DNA of 64,000 bases, taken from assembly GCA_950295325.1 (NCBI GenBank), contig OX485808.1, positions 42,676,527 to 42,740,526 of the forward strand. The letters run 5' to 3'. The DNA comes from Polytrichum commune (lineage: Eukaryota; Streptophyta; Polytrichopsida; Polytrichales; Polytrichaceae). The position numbers were made by a program, and so were the translations under genes. The notes beneath the pieces were generated by a model, which saw nothing but the letters and a program-made list of their open reading frames with translations, ran no database searches and was not told where the DNA came from. The first letter of the stretch is position 1. Every line of letters begins with the position of its first letter. This document shows, one piece after another, positions 1 to 9,779 of the stretch.

Positions 1-1368
1 CTTAACATCTCCAAAAGACTACATGGACTCCAAAACATACTAAGAGCAGAAATGATAGCCATACATGAAACACTAACAATCATTAATACGCTATATCCAA
101 ACGAACCCGCATACATATTTACCGATAGTCTCAATGTATTATACTTACTTAACATACAAATTAAACACCCCACACTTCACAATAGCCACCCCGACCAAAT
201 CACCCTCGCCACCATGGTACAACTACTTCAAAACCGGACACAACCAATCACACTATACAAAGTCAGAGCACACGTCAACATTTACGGCAACGAACAAGCA
301 GACAAATTGGCAAAAGAAGGACTAGAACTAGAGCACATAATTGCCATTCACCCACATGAGCATGCCCATGCTATCCCATACTACTACCAAAAGGATGTCT
401 GGGCCTCAATGGAGGACGTCCCTGACAAAGGCCCCGTTAGATTCTTAGAAAAGCAAATTATAAAATATGATAGAGGAAATAACTTGGAAAACATGGCCAC
501 ACAAACTCCTAACATGTACAAATGGACAAGGAATGCAGAAATAGACAAAGAATTATCTAATGAATTTTGGGAAAACCCAGAAATCTCAGATAAACAAAAA
601 TCATGCCTCATCAAATTCCGAACCGGAACTTATATGGGAAATGCTTGAAAACAACTGTTCTTCGGTAGACAAACATATCCATCTATCACATGCCCCATCT
701 GCAATTCATACGAGCCGGATACATGGTTACATGTACTACTTACGTGTAAACAACAACATATACATTCACTCCACGTCAACAGACACAACAAAGCAGTATG
801 GGAAATTAGGAAACTACTAATCTCATCCGAAAAATCCCGATGTTATATTCTCATGAATGCTGGCACCTTCAATAACACACCCCAAGAAAACACTGTTCCC
901 AATTGGCTACTCCCTTGCACATGCGGTACTCAAAGATGCCATTGTAACTCCAGATTTAGACCTGACATCCTTTGTGTTAGAGGATTACCATACCAAAACG
1001 ACCCCCCCACAGACATAGACCCCAACCTCACCATACAATTCATCGAATTCACATATTGTAATGATAGATTCTCACCAGAAACACTCGAAGCAAAAAATAA
1101 CAAATACATACCATTAATCGATAGTATCGCTGCTAGAGGATGGAAAACCGACCCCCTTATTATAATCACTGCAGGCGCCAAAGCCACTACCCACATTCCA
1201 TCAATGAAGTCACTCGAAAATAAATTTAAAATACCTATGCCTACCATTAAAAATACCTTCAAAAACATCAATATTATCGCTATAAAATATGCCATGTCTA
1301 TCCTCCTCCACAAAAGAAGAATAGAAAACCACCAACCGCTACCCCAAACACTAGACCCCCATAGATAA
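1..1368 (+). pseudogene. 3' part of a LINE-type retrotransposon ORF (RNase H, Cys/His finger, nuclease-like C-terminus), one in-frame stop
   Basis: The frame is open from the left edge to a TGA at 646-648, then open again in the same frame to the stop ending at 1368. So this is one ORF with one nonsense codon, truncated on the left by the window. RNase H signatures are in order: Glu in LRAEM (nt 49-51), Asp in FTDS (124-126), His in VRAHVN and Asp in EQADKLAKEG, matching the E-D-H-D residues of RNase HI; the first Asp would lie outside the window. A CPIC...H...C finger follows (about 697-760), as in RNase H-bearing LINEs. The last ~140 residues carry RPDI and, about 28 residues later, IEFTY, which resembles the PD...ExT spacing of restriction-like endonucleases. 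Context NA-stop-KQ suggests CGA to TGA decay. Seen: motifs and stop. Inferred: nuclease function and LINE clade. Confidence 0.75.
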
Positions 1369-1570
1369 AACCATTAAAACCAACCATTATGGTCCTTGTT
1401 ACTGGTGACTGGTGACTATAGTGTCTACTCTCGAAAGGGAGGAGTAAATCTGTACTTCCATACCTTTGTCCTGAGGGCATCGGATTGGGGGTGGATCGAA
1501 CAAACACTTAATTCACGTCGGTCTCCTCCGGAGACTGAAGTTTTTCTTCTTCTTTCTTCTTCGAAAATAT
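1369..1570 (+). other. Probable 3' UTR / tail of the LINE copy
   Basis: Non-coding sequence directly after the ORF stop. It contains a short perfect hairpin (GTCTCC-TCC-GGAGAC near 1520-1536) followed by a TTCTTC-rich tract. The relative at 39.5 kb also has a C+T-rich, hairpin-prone segment after its ORF, which suggests this is the element's 3' UTR. The exact end of the element is not visible because no target duplication can be paired inside the window. Confidence 0.35.
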
Positions 1571-2030
1571 GATAGTTTCTTGCTCAATGTCGTTGTTTCT
1601 TGCTCAATCCAGCATGTGCTAGTGGTGGAATGTGGAGAAGACTAAGGCGACCAAGAAACAAGTGGAGGGAAGTTCAATTCATGAAGTTTTGAGAACCCAC
1701 AAGCTTGTAAGTATTTGAACTTTTTCAATCTTGCATTCTCTTTCAATGTTTTGCACTCTCTTTCATTCTTGTGCATTCTCTTTCAATTTCATTCATGCTC
1801 TTGCTTGCATTGTAATGCTTGTGGCTATAAATTGTTGTATGTGGTGAATAAAAAAAGAATGATGAATGTCTGGAATGAGTTGTCACTTGTTGCATAAGAC
1901 ACTCAATCTCTGGTGCACTAGGGTTTGAATTGCTTAAAGAATTTCAAACCCAGAAATGTTAGACATTTTTAAGTGAGTTGTGTGATGCTTGGGTGTGAAG
2001 AATTGATTGAAATATGAGAATAATGCTCAA
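1571..2030. other. Intergenic, no gene seen
   Basis: AT-rich sequence with T-rich imperfect repeats (TTGCATTCTC / TTTCAATTTC near 1730-1800). Only short chance ORFs; nothing recognised. Confidence 0.5.
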
Positions 2031-2193
2031 ACCAGAATGCAAGAAGAATGACATGAGGTTATGTTCATAAAAATGTGAGACCAGAATGCAAGAAGAATGA
2101 CATGATGAGGTTATGTTCATAAAAATGTGAGACCAGAATGCAAGAAGAATGACATGATGAGGTTATGTTCATAAAAATGTGAGACCAGAATTC
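2031..2193. repeat. Three-unit tandem repeat, ~52-bp period
   Basis: Three head-to-tail copies of a 52-bp unit beginning ACCAGAATGCAAGAAGAATG and ending AAAAATGTGAG. The first copy lacks three bases (ATG). The second and third look identical, so the expansion is recent. A partial fourth copy begins before 2193. The repeat is not open as a protein. Confidence 0.9.
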
Positions 2194-2805
2194 CCTTGTT
2201 TAGTTTGAGAGTATGAATGTGTTGCACATGTAGGCATTGTTTGAAACACATGCTTTTGTGTTTTGTTTTGTGCAAGAACCAACATTGGATTTGAACAACA
2301 TTTGCCATGGTCCCACCAAAGAAACATGGTTTCCATAACATAGTTTCTAGTTTGGCTGTCAGTGTGAAAGGGGTTATTTCAAAGTGGTTATTTCAAGTGC
2401 CCACGGGTGTTCACCCGTGGGCCTTGGCACTCACCTGGTTGGGAGCCATGGTTTGATAATTTTCTTTTGGTTTTTTGATGTAGACAAAGTTGTTAGGTAT
2501 TTTGTATATATTTGAAGGTTCTAGACATAAACATGTGATAGATAGTTGGTGTTTCATTCAGGTGCATAGAGGTGTCGAAGTGATATCTCATTTGAATAGA
2601 GATGGCAAGAACTAAGCAAACAACTCGTAAAGGTATAACCACAATACCTATGTGCACGTCAATGTTCACAGAATTTTGTTATAGAGTTGTCATGTCACTA
2701 GTGTGTTATTAAGGTCAACATGTTTTATGAAGAAGAACAAACACTTACTTTGTTATGACATATATGATGTAGTAAAATTTAACTCGCAATGGGAGTTTTT
2801 TATTC
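2194..2805. other. Intergenic, no gene seen
   Basis: A short inverted repeat lies near 2400-2425 (CCCACGGGTG / CACCCGTGGG). Otherwise AT-rich with no recognised coding potential. Confidence 0.5.
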
Positions 2806-2813
2806 CCAAATGA

Positions 2814-3619
2814 CACGGGGCGATCACACCCCCTTACGTTTTGTAACCATGTACCATAATGGAATATTTAATGGAGGGGATGTTTATGCACCTCTCAATA
2901 TTTTTCTTGCCCTATTTGTAGACATAAAGTTAATTTGACATATATTTTAGCATCCTATATTTATTTGTAATTATTTAAAGAGGCTAATTTTTGGCACCAT
3001 ATTTTTTTTATAAATTGTACAAGTACCAAATATTGGACGGAATACTATAGCATTGCACAATCAACTATGTGAGCAACAAACATTTCATACCATCCATCTT
3101 GTCATTCAATTGGTTTCAATTAGTTTTACCAATCCTAAACCTTTCAAAATGCCACTCAAAACACAACAAATAGCATTTGGGTATTTGTTGAAGGGTTACC
3201 AATAAACATGGAGATAGTAAAATATACAAGCTAACATGAACAAGTTCTAAACATGAATAAAACAAAACAAGAATAACAATTAGTTGTGACAAGACATAGA
3301 ATTTTGCAACACTACCTACGCCCAAAAACAAAATTGCATTCAAATACAATAAAGCTAAATACAAAAGCCATATTTATCTTATTGATCCTACTACACACTT
3401 TTAGGGGGATCCAATATCTATAACCCTATTTTTTTCTACTAATTACTAAATTGGATGGAATATTCACCACCCTATTTTACATATAATAATGTAGGGGACA
3501 TATTTCCAATACTATGGTACTAGATCTAACAAAATTATATTTCTTACTCTAAACGAATTGATTTGATTCTAATGTTCTATCTTATGTGGTTTCTAAAATT
3601 TTGATAGTCACCTCCCGAG
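2814..3619. mobile_element. hAT-like MITE, old copy (TIR CACGGGG... / ...CTCCCGAG)
   Basis: The left end CACGGGGCGATCAC and the right end GTCACCTCCCGAG match the terminal sequences of three clearer elements in this window (28246, 35959, 43189). The flanking 8-mers CCAAATGA (2806-2813) and CCAAGCGA (3620-3627) agree at 6 of 8 positions, which is consistent with an aged 8-bp hAT target duplication. The right half of this element (about 3146-3619) reappears at 59709-60186 downstream of the second receptor gene, so it was present before the locus duplicated. No transposase ORF. Confidence 0.6.
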
Positions 3620-3660
3620 CCAAGCGACCAGCTATTATATGTCGGAATACAACACTTACC
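3146..3660. repeat. Duplicated 3' flank of the receptor genes, copy 1
   Basis: This stretch is colinear with 59709-60215, sharing for example AAAATGCCACTCAAAACACA at the left end and the GGATCCAATATCTATAACC region in the middle. It lies 3' of the minus-strand receptor gene in both places. It shows that the duplication unit included downstream DNA, not only the gene. Confidence 0.85.
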
Positions 3661-4202
3661 ATGAAAAGAACGACGACATCGAGGCAAATGATGAATATGA
3701 GGCTTAACATCCATATTCAATATTTTTAATTGACTATATTTTTTCTTGATCGAGCAGGAGGCTTATAGGCCTTTCCCGAAATGCAGGCATGTGAGGCGGC
3801 CACATCACTTTCTTTTTTTCTAGTTAACTATAGTTAGTTACATAATTATAGCTGTTTGAATATTTTCTAGTAAACTATAGTTGCTCTTCAATATGGTCTT
3901 ATTTTTCTCTAGTTAACAATAGTTGTTCTTTAAATTGGTTTGAAATTATTCTCGTTGTTCCCTAAAATGTATTGAAAAAAATATAGTTAACTATAATAAG
4001 TTTGGCAGTTGTCCAAGGTCTGCACTTTTGTCATGAATAATTGAAATAAAGATTAAAGACCACTTAGAAAGTGACAATTAATGCAACACTGCAAACTATA
4101 ATCCCCACAAAAATTTACAAGGAATGACCAAAAACGTTGGATTAGCATGTAGTGTTCGTCAAACAAAATAAAACCAATGAAGGTGAAGTATAACCATCAA
4201 AA
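3661..4202. other. Sequence present downstream of gene 1 but absent from the gene 2 flank
   Basis: In the gene 2 copy the shared flank runs straight into LRR-derived sequence (near 60215). Here roughly 870 bp (about 3660-4526) intervene, including this AT-rich part with repeated AGTTAACTATAGTT motifs. It is either an insertion here or a deletion near gene 2. No gene recognised. Confidence 0.55.
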
Positions 4203-4789
4203 TTACTCCCAAGTATTTACATCTTGTATCAAAGATGGGCAAGTAAGTTTGGTAATGTGGTCATGGTTGTGATCAATACACTTTCTTTTTTTCCTCTCCT
4301 TATTCCTCTTAAATAAAACCAAAGAAATCAAACCATCAACTTCTGAAGGAATAGTTCTGTACAAACTATTTGGTAGATTGTTCGATCCGGGAGGAAACTC
4401 CTCCAAAGCCTCACATTCTTGCTTGTCAAGTTTTCAAAGACTCCTCAACCCACCAAATTCTTCCAATATGTTCCTCAAAGACTGACGTTGCAACAAATGC
4501 AACTCCTCCGAGGGATGTAGGTTGCTCAATCCGGGAGGAAACTCCTCCAAAACCTCACATTCTTGCATGTCAAATTCTTGAGACTCATCACCCATCCAAA
4601 TCCTTCCACTTTCTTCCTCAAAGACTGACATTTCGACATAACCAAATTCTCCAAGGCACGTAGGTTGTTCAATCCGGGAGGGAACACCTCCAAATCTTTA
4701 CTATCTTGAATGTACAGTATCTTGAGATTTATCAACCCACAGAATATTTCCCGTATCTTCCTCAAAGAAGCACATCCACACAAATTCAA
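4203..4789 (-). pseudogene. Decayed LRR repeats beyond the shared stop codon, gene 1
   Basis: After the stop at 4790-4792 the same frame continues as recognisable LRRs (LNLCGC, SLRKI, FPPGLNNL, MSKCQSLRKK). A one-base deletion near 4577 then shifts the frame (reading ending near 4526; next frame from 4631), and another break near 4434 follows. The last readable piece ends at 4203. The gene 2 copy has the same post-stop LRR relic at 60226-60488, so both paralogues inherited dead repeats 3' of the present stop. Confidence 0.7.
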
Positions 4790-7700
4790 CTATTCCGATG
4801 CAAACATGTTGCTCAATCCTTGAGGAATCTCCTCCAAAACCTGACATTCTTTCATGATAAGTTTCTTGAGACTCCTCAACCCACCAAATTCTTCCGGTAT
4901 TTTCCTCAAAGACTGACATAGCGAGAAATCCAACTCTTCCAATGCACACAAACTTATCAATCCAAGAGGAAACTCCTCCAAAACCTCACATTCCGACATG
5001 TCAAGTTTCTTGAGACTTGTCAACCCACCAAATCCTTCCGGTATCTTCCTTAAAGACCGACACAAAGAGAAATCCAACTCCTCCAATGCACACAAATTGC
5101 TCAATCCGGGAGGGAACTCCTCCAAAGCCTCACATACTTGCATGGTTAGTTTCTTGAGACTTGTCAACCCACCAAATCCTTCCAGTATCTTCCTCAAAGA
5201 CCGACACAACGAGAAATTCAACTCCTCCAATGCACACAAATTACTCAATCCGGGAGGGAACTTCTCCAAAGCCTCACATTCCCACATGTCAAGTTTCTTG
5301 AGACTCGTCAACCCACCAAATCCTTCCGGTATATTCCTCAAAGATCGACATACCGAGAAATCCAACTCCTTCAATGCACACAAGTTTGTCAATCCGGAAG
5401 GGAACTCCTCCAATGCCTCACATTCTTTGCATGGTCAGTTTCTTAAGACTTGTCAACCCACCAAATCCTTCCGGTATTTTCCTCAAAGACCGACATAGCG
5501 CGAAATCCAACTCTTCCAATGCACACAAGTTTATCAATCCAAGAGGAAACTCCTCCAAAACCTCACATTTCGACATGTCAAGTTTCTTGAGACTTGTCAA
5601 TCCACCAAATCCTTCCAATATCTTCTTTAAAGACCGACAAAAAGAGAAATCCAACTCCTCCAATGCACACAAATTGCTCAATCCGGGAGGGAACTCCTCC
5701 AAAGCCTCACATTCCCACATGGACAATTTCTTGAGACTTGTCAACCCACCAAATCCTTCCGGTATCTTCCTCAGAGACCGACATAGCGAGAAATTCAACT
5801 CCTCCAATACACACAAGTTTGTCAATCCGGGAGGGAACTTCTCCAAAGCCTCACATTCCCACATGTCAAGTTTCTTGAGACTCGTCAACCCACCAAATCC
5901 TTCCGCTATATTCCTCAAAGATCGACATACCGAGAAATCCAACTCCTCCAATGCACACAAGTTTGTCAATCCGGAAGGGAACTCCTCCAATGCCTCACAT
6001 TCTTGCATGGTCAGTTTCTTGACACTTGTCAACCCACCAAATCCTTCCGGTATATTCCTTAGAGACCGACACAGCAAGAAATTCAACTCCTCCAATGCAC
6101 ACAAATTGCTCAATCCCGGAGGGAACTCGTCCAAAGCCTCACATTCTTGCATGATAAGTTTCTTGAGACTTGTCAACCCACCAAATCCTTCCGGTATCTT
6201 CTTCAAAGACCGACAAAGCGAGAAATTCAACTCCTCCAATGCACACAAGTTTGTCAATCCAGAAGGGAACTCCTCCAAACCCTCACGAACTTGCAAGGTT
6301 AGTTTCTTGAGACTCGTCAACCCACCAAATCCTTCTCGTATCTTCTTCAAAGACCGGCATTCCGAGAAATCCAACACCTCCAATGCACACAAGTTTGTCA
6401 ATCCGGGAGGGAACTCCTCCAATGCCTCACATTCTTGCATGGTCAGTTTCTTGAGACTCATCAACCCACCAAATCCTTCCGGTATCTTCCTCAAAGACCG
6501 ACATAGCGAGAAATCCAACTCCTCCAATGCACACATGTTGTTCAATCCGGGAGGGAACTCCTCCAAAGCCTCACATTCCCACATGTCAAGTTTCTTGAGA
6601 CTCGTCAACCCACCAAATCCTTCCGGTATCTTCCTCAAAGATCGACATACCGAGAAATCCAACTCCTCCAATGCACACAAGTTTGTCAATCCGGAAGGGA
6701 ACTCCTCCAATGCCTCACATTCTTGCATGGCCAGTTTCTTGAGACTCGTCAACCCACCAAATCCTTCCGGTATCTTTCTCAAAGACCGACATAGCGAGAA
6801 ATCCAACTCCTCCAATGCACACATGTTGCTCAATCCCGGAGGGAACTGCTACAAAGCCTCACATTCCCACATGTCAAGTTTCTTGAGACTCGTCAACCCA
6901 CCAAATCCTTCCGGTATCTTCCTCAAAGATCGACATACCGAGAAATCTAACTCCTCCAATGCACACAAGTTTGTCAATCCGGAAGGGAACTCCTCCAATG
7001 CCCCACATACTTGCATGGTCAGTTTCTTGAGACTCGTCAACCCACCAAATCCTTCCGGTATCTTCTTCAAAGACAGGCATTCCGAGAAATCCAACACCTC
7101 CAATGCACACAAGTTTGTCAATCCGGGAGGGAACTTCTCCAATGCCCCACATTCCGACATGTCAAGTTTCTTTAGACTCGTCAACCCACCAAATCCTTCC
7201 GGTATCTTCTTTAAAGACCGACACAGAGAGAAATCCAACTCCTCCAATGCACACAAATTGCTCAATCCGGGAGGGAACTCCTCCAAAGCCTCACATTCTT
7301 GCATGATAAGTTTCTTGAGACTCGTCAACCCACCAAATCCTTCCGGTATCTTCTTCAAAGACTGGCATTTCGAGAAATCCAAGTCCTCCAATGCACACAT
7401 ATTGCTCAATCCAGGAGGGAATTCCTCCAAAGCCTCACATTCCCACATGTGGAGTTTCTTGAGACTCGTCAACCCACCAAATCCTTCCGGTATTTTCTTC
7501 AAAGACCGACATTGCGAGAAATCCAACTCCTCCAATGCACACAAGTTTGTCAATCCGGGAGGGAACTCCTCCAAAGCCTCACATTCCCACATGTCAAGTT
7601 TCTTGAGACTCGTCAACCCACCAAATCCTTCGAGTATCTTCTTCAAAGATCGACATTGCGAGAAATCCAACTCCTCTAATGCCCACAAGTTTGTCAATCC

Positions 7701-7937
7701 GGGAGGAACCTCCTCCAAAGCCTCACATTCCCACATGTCAAGTTTCTTGAGACTTGTCAACCCACCAAATCCTTCTAGTATCTTCTTCAAAGACCGACAT
7801 TGCGAGAAATCCAACTCCTCCAATGCACCCAAGTTGCTCAATCCGGGAGGGATCTCCTCCAAAGCCTTACATTCTTGCATTATAAGTTTCTTAAGGCTCC
7901 TCAAACCACCAAGTCCTTCCGGTATGTTCCTCAAAGA
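4790..7937 (-). pseudogene. LRR array of receptor gene 1, about 22 two-LRR units, beyond the premature stop
   Basis: Head-to-tail 144-bp units each encode two 24-residue LRRs, roughly LEELDFSLCRSLRKIPEGFG followed by TSLKKLDMWECEALEEFPPG. The frame is the same from 7934 to 5418 apart from TAG at 6849-6851 (normally a Glu codon). An extra T in the TTCTTTGC run near 5425-5432 then moves the reading into another frame (5413-4790). The units are so alike that recent homogenisation is likely. The LRRs would form the recognition surface. The opposite strand is also open for up to 944 codons (5374-8208), which is a by-product of the repeat's base composition. Functional status is unclear: real decay or, for the single-base insertion, assembly error in a repeat. 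Confidence 0.85.
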
Positions 7938-8453
7938 TCAACATGTTGAGAAAATTAATTCTTCCAAAGTGGAGAGGGTGGTCAAACCCTCAGGTATGTT
8001 TTCCAATTTGTTGCATCTTGTGATTGTCAATGATTCCAACATGGAGAATCTAACAACCTCATTGAGGATGGTTTCTATGTTTTCACAATCCGAAAAGTTG
8101 ATTGCCTTCCAGGACAACCCCTCCAAATTTTCTTGTAACAATGATCCCGATAAGTTGCAATTGGACACTTCAAATATGCGCAAGGATCGGAGATATTGTT
8201 GGGAATGATTCCAAAACTTCTCTATGAAATCATTGTCTTTCAATAAAGAGATAGTATTTGGGAATGAAAAATGCATCCTCAACCATTTTACATTGGGTGA
8301 TGCCTTGACAAGAGATGAAAGTATGTCAATATTGTTACAACATTGGACATTTAATATACGTAGTTCTTCCATGGGTTTGAAGTCAACATCTACTTCATAT
8401 TTAGATTTGCGTTGCAAGTCTTTGAATGATAGGCCTTGGACAAATTTTATGCC
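7938..8453 (-). CDS. Receptor gene 1 exon 3, first LRRs up to a premature TGA
   Basis: The acceptor GATGTAG precedes GGC at 8453 and keeps phase 0. The first ~150 residues hold irregular LRRs (MEELRILNVQCCNNIDIL, LRSLRIFEVSNCNLSGSLL, FSMLESLTITRCNKLENI) that differ from the homogenised array and probably form the NB-ARC-proximal cap. The exon ends ELIFSTC-stop; in every neighbouring unit the stop position is Arg in CRSL, encoded TCGATC on this strand's pattern, here TTGATC. So a single C-to-T change at a CpG made TGA. The product would be a kinase-NB-ARC protein with only a few LRRs. Confidence 0.8.
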   Translation of the reverse strand, partial: GIKFVQGLSFKDLQRKSKYEVDVDFKPMEELRILNVQCCNNIDILSSLVKASPNVKWLRMHFSFPNTISLLKDNDFIEKFWNHSQQYLRSLRIFEVSNCNLSGSLLQENLEGLSWKAINFSDCENIETILNEVVRFSMLESLTITRCNKLENIPEGLTTLSTLEELIFSTC

Positions 8454-8621
8454 CTACATCCATAAACATGGTGCATAAGTTTGATTTGTTTTCCGTTTCA
8501 AATGACAAAATGCATAACCAACCACAATTTATAGAACCAAGATACAACTTATCCTACCTAATAAACATATTTCTCAAGGAAGTTGATATTTCTTAAGCAC
8601 ATTCAAACTTGAATTGCATAC

Positions 8622-9653
8622 CTTTTGTTTACAATGATTGGCAAAAGCGGTGTAATTTAAATCCAAAAGTCGAGTTCCCGCAAATTCTGTTTCTGTGATC
8701 ATACGACCCATATCACGCAATTGATCGTGCATGTCAAGGCGATCCCACTTGTCAACTTTTACCATTGATTTGTTGTGAAGTCTTTCCAAGATTTCTTGGG
8801 CATTCCCATCAAACATTCTAAGAAATGTTTCTTTTGATGTAGACACATCTTCGCAAAAGAAACAACTTATGTCTAGAAACATGTTTTTTTCTTCAATACT
8901 TAGCTCATCAAAGCTTATTCTCAATGTCATCCAAAGTTTCTCATTTGGACTTCCATCGTGTCTCGCCCTCAACAATCTATGCAACGTTCGCTCCCATATT
9001 CTCAATCGTGTCTCCCCTTGCATGCATGTGCCCATCACCTCCAAACTCAAAGGAAGTCCGCAACATGCATTCACAATCTTTTCAACTACATGTTCCAAAT
9101 ATGGTAAACATGATTGGTTCGTCCCAAAGGCATGCCTTGAAAATAGCCTCATAGGTTGGTTCCCTTCGAGGGTTTGCATGTCTACTTTGCCAGCCATGGG
9201 TACATGTTGCTTCAAAGACTCCCAATCACGAGAACTTACAATCAACCTCATGCCAACATCTTTCAACATGCTATCTCCCAACAGTTGACATAATTGACTT
9301 TGCTTGCTCACATTGTCCACCACGAGTAGTATTTTCTTTGTTTTTCGAACACGTTCCAATATATCACGTGTTTTTCTCAATGTTTCTGCTTGAGGAGGTG
9401 AGTCTTGCATGTCTCTTGACTTGTGCTTTAATGCAAATGTGCATGTATCATCCTTCAAGTCAATTACAAAACATACGGCATCAAAGTGGTGGGAGATATG
9501 CTCACTCAAAGCTTTAGCCAATGTTGACTTGCCAATTCCTCCCATACCCACAATTCCTAGACTACCAACCGTTTGTAGTTGCTTTTCCAATTGGGACATT
9601 TTTTCTTGGACTCCAATCAAATTCGACGATTCTCTCATGTTATTGGCGTTGAC
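8622..9653 (-). CDS. Receptor gene 1 exon 2, NB-ARC nucleotide-binding switch
   Basis: The 344-codon exon is open throughout. Motifs in order: P-loop GMGGIGKST (exon residues 36-44), kinase-2 ILLVVDNV, RNBS-B LIVSSRD, CCGLPLSLEVMG (GLPL), MFLDISCFF (RNBS-D) and LDMHDQLRDMG (MHD, residues 308-310). All hallmark residues for ATP/ADP binding and the autoinhibitory MHD are kept, so the switch looks functional. The acceptor CTTGTAG lies before GTC AAC GCC at 9653 and the donor GTATGC follows AAA CAA AAG at 8622. In NLRs this domain couples LRR sensing to oligomerisation. The acidic WD/MHD pattern is ordinary for plant NLRs. Confidence 0.9.
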
Positions 9654-9779
9654 CTACAAGAATATCAACATTTCCAAAGTGAGTGATGATGAAATGATAT
9701 ATCTTAGGAGGTATACTAACATCTCCCAATTTAATTCAAAATAATTTGACTTGATTTACAATTTCAACAACCTTCTTAC

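Noticed and set aside
2031..2193. CRISPR-like array
   Set aside because: The 52-bp units are adjacent with no unique spacers, and the genome is eukaryotic.
5374..8208. 944-codon plus-strand ORF antisense to the receptor 1 LRR array (and similar plus-strand ORFs at 61273-62574 and 62581-63438)
   Set aside because: The 144-bp repeat has a length divisible by three, so if one unit is open on the opposite strand all are. The peptide is a monotonous 48-residue repeat with no recognisable domain. The sense strand has the LRR hallmarks, introns and domain context. I treat it as a shadow.
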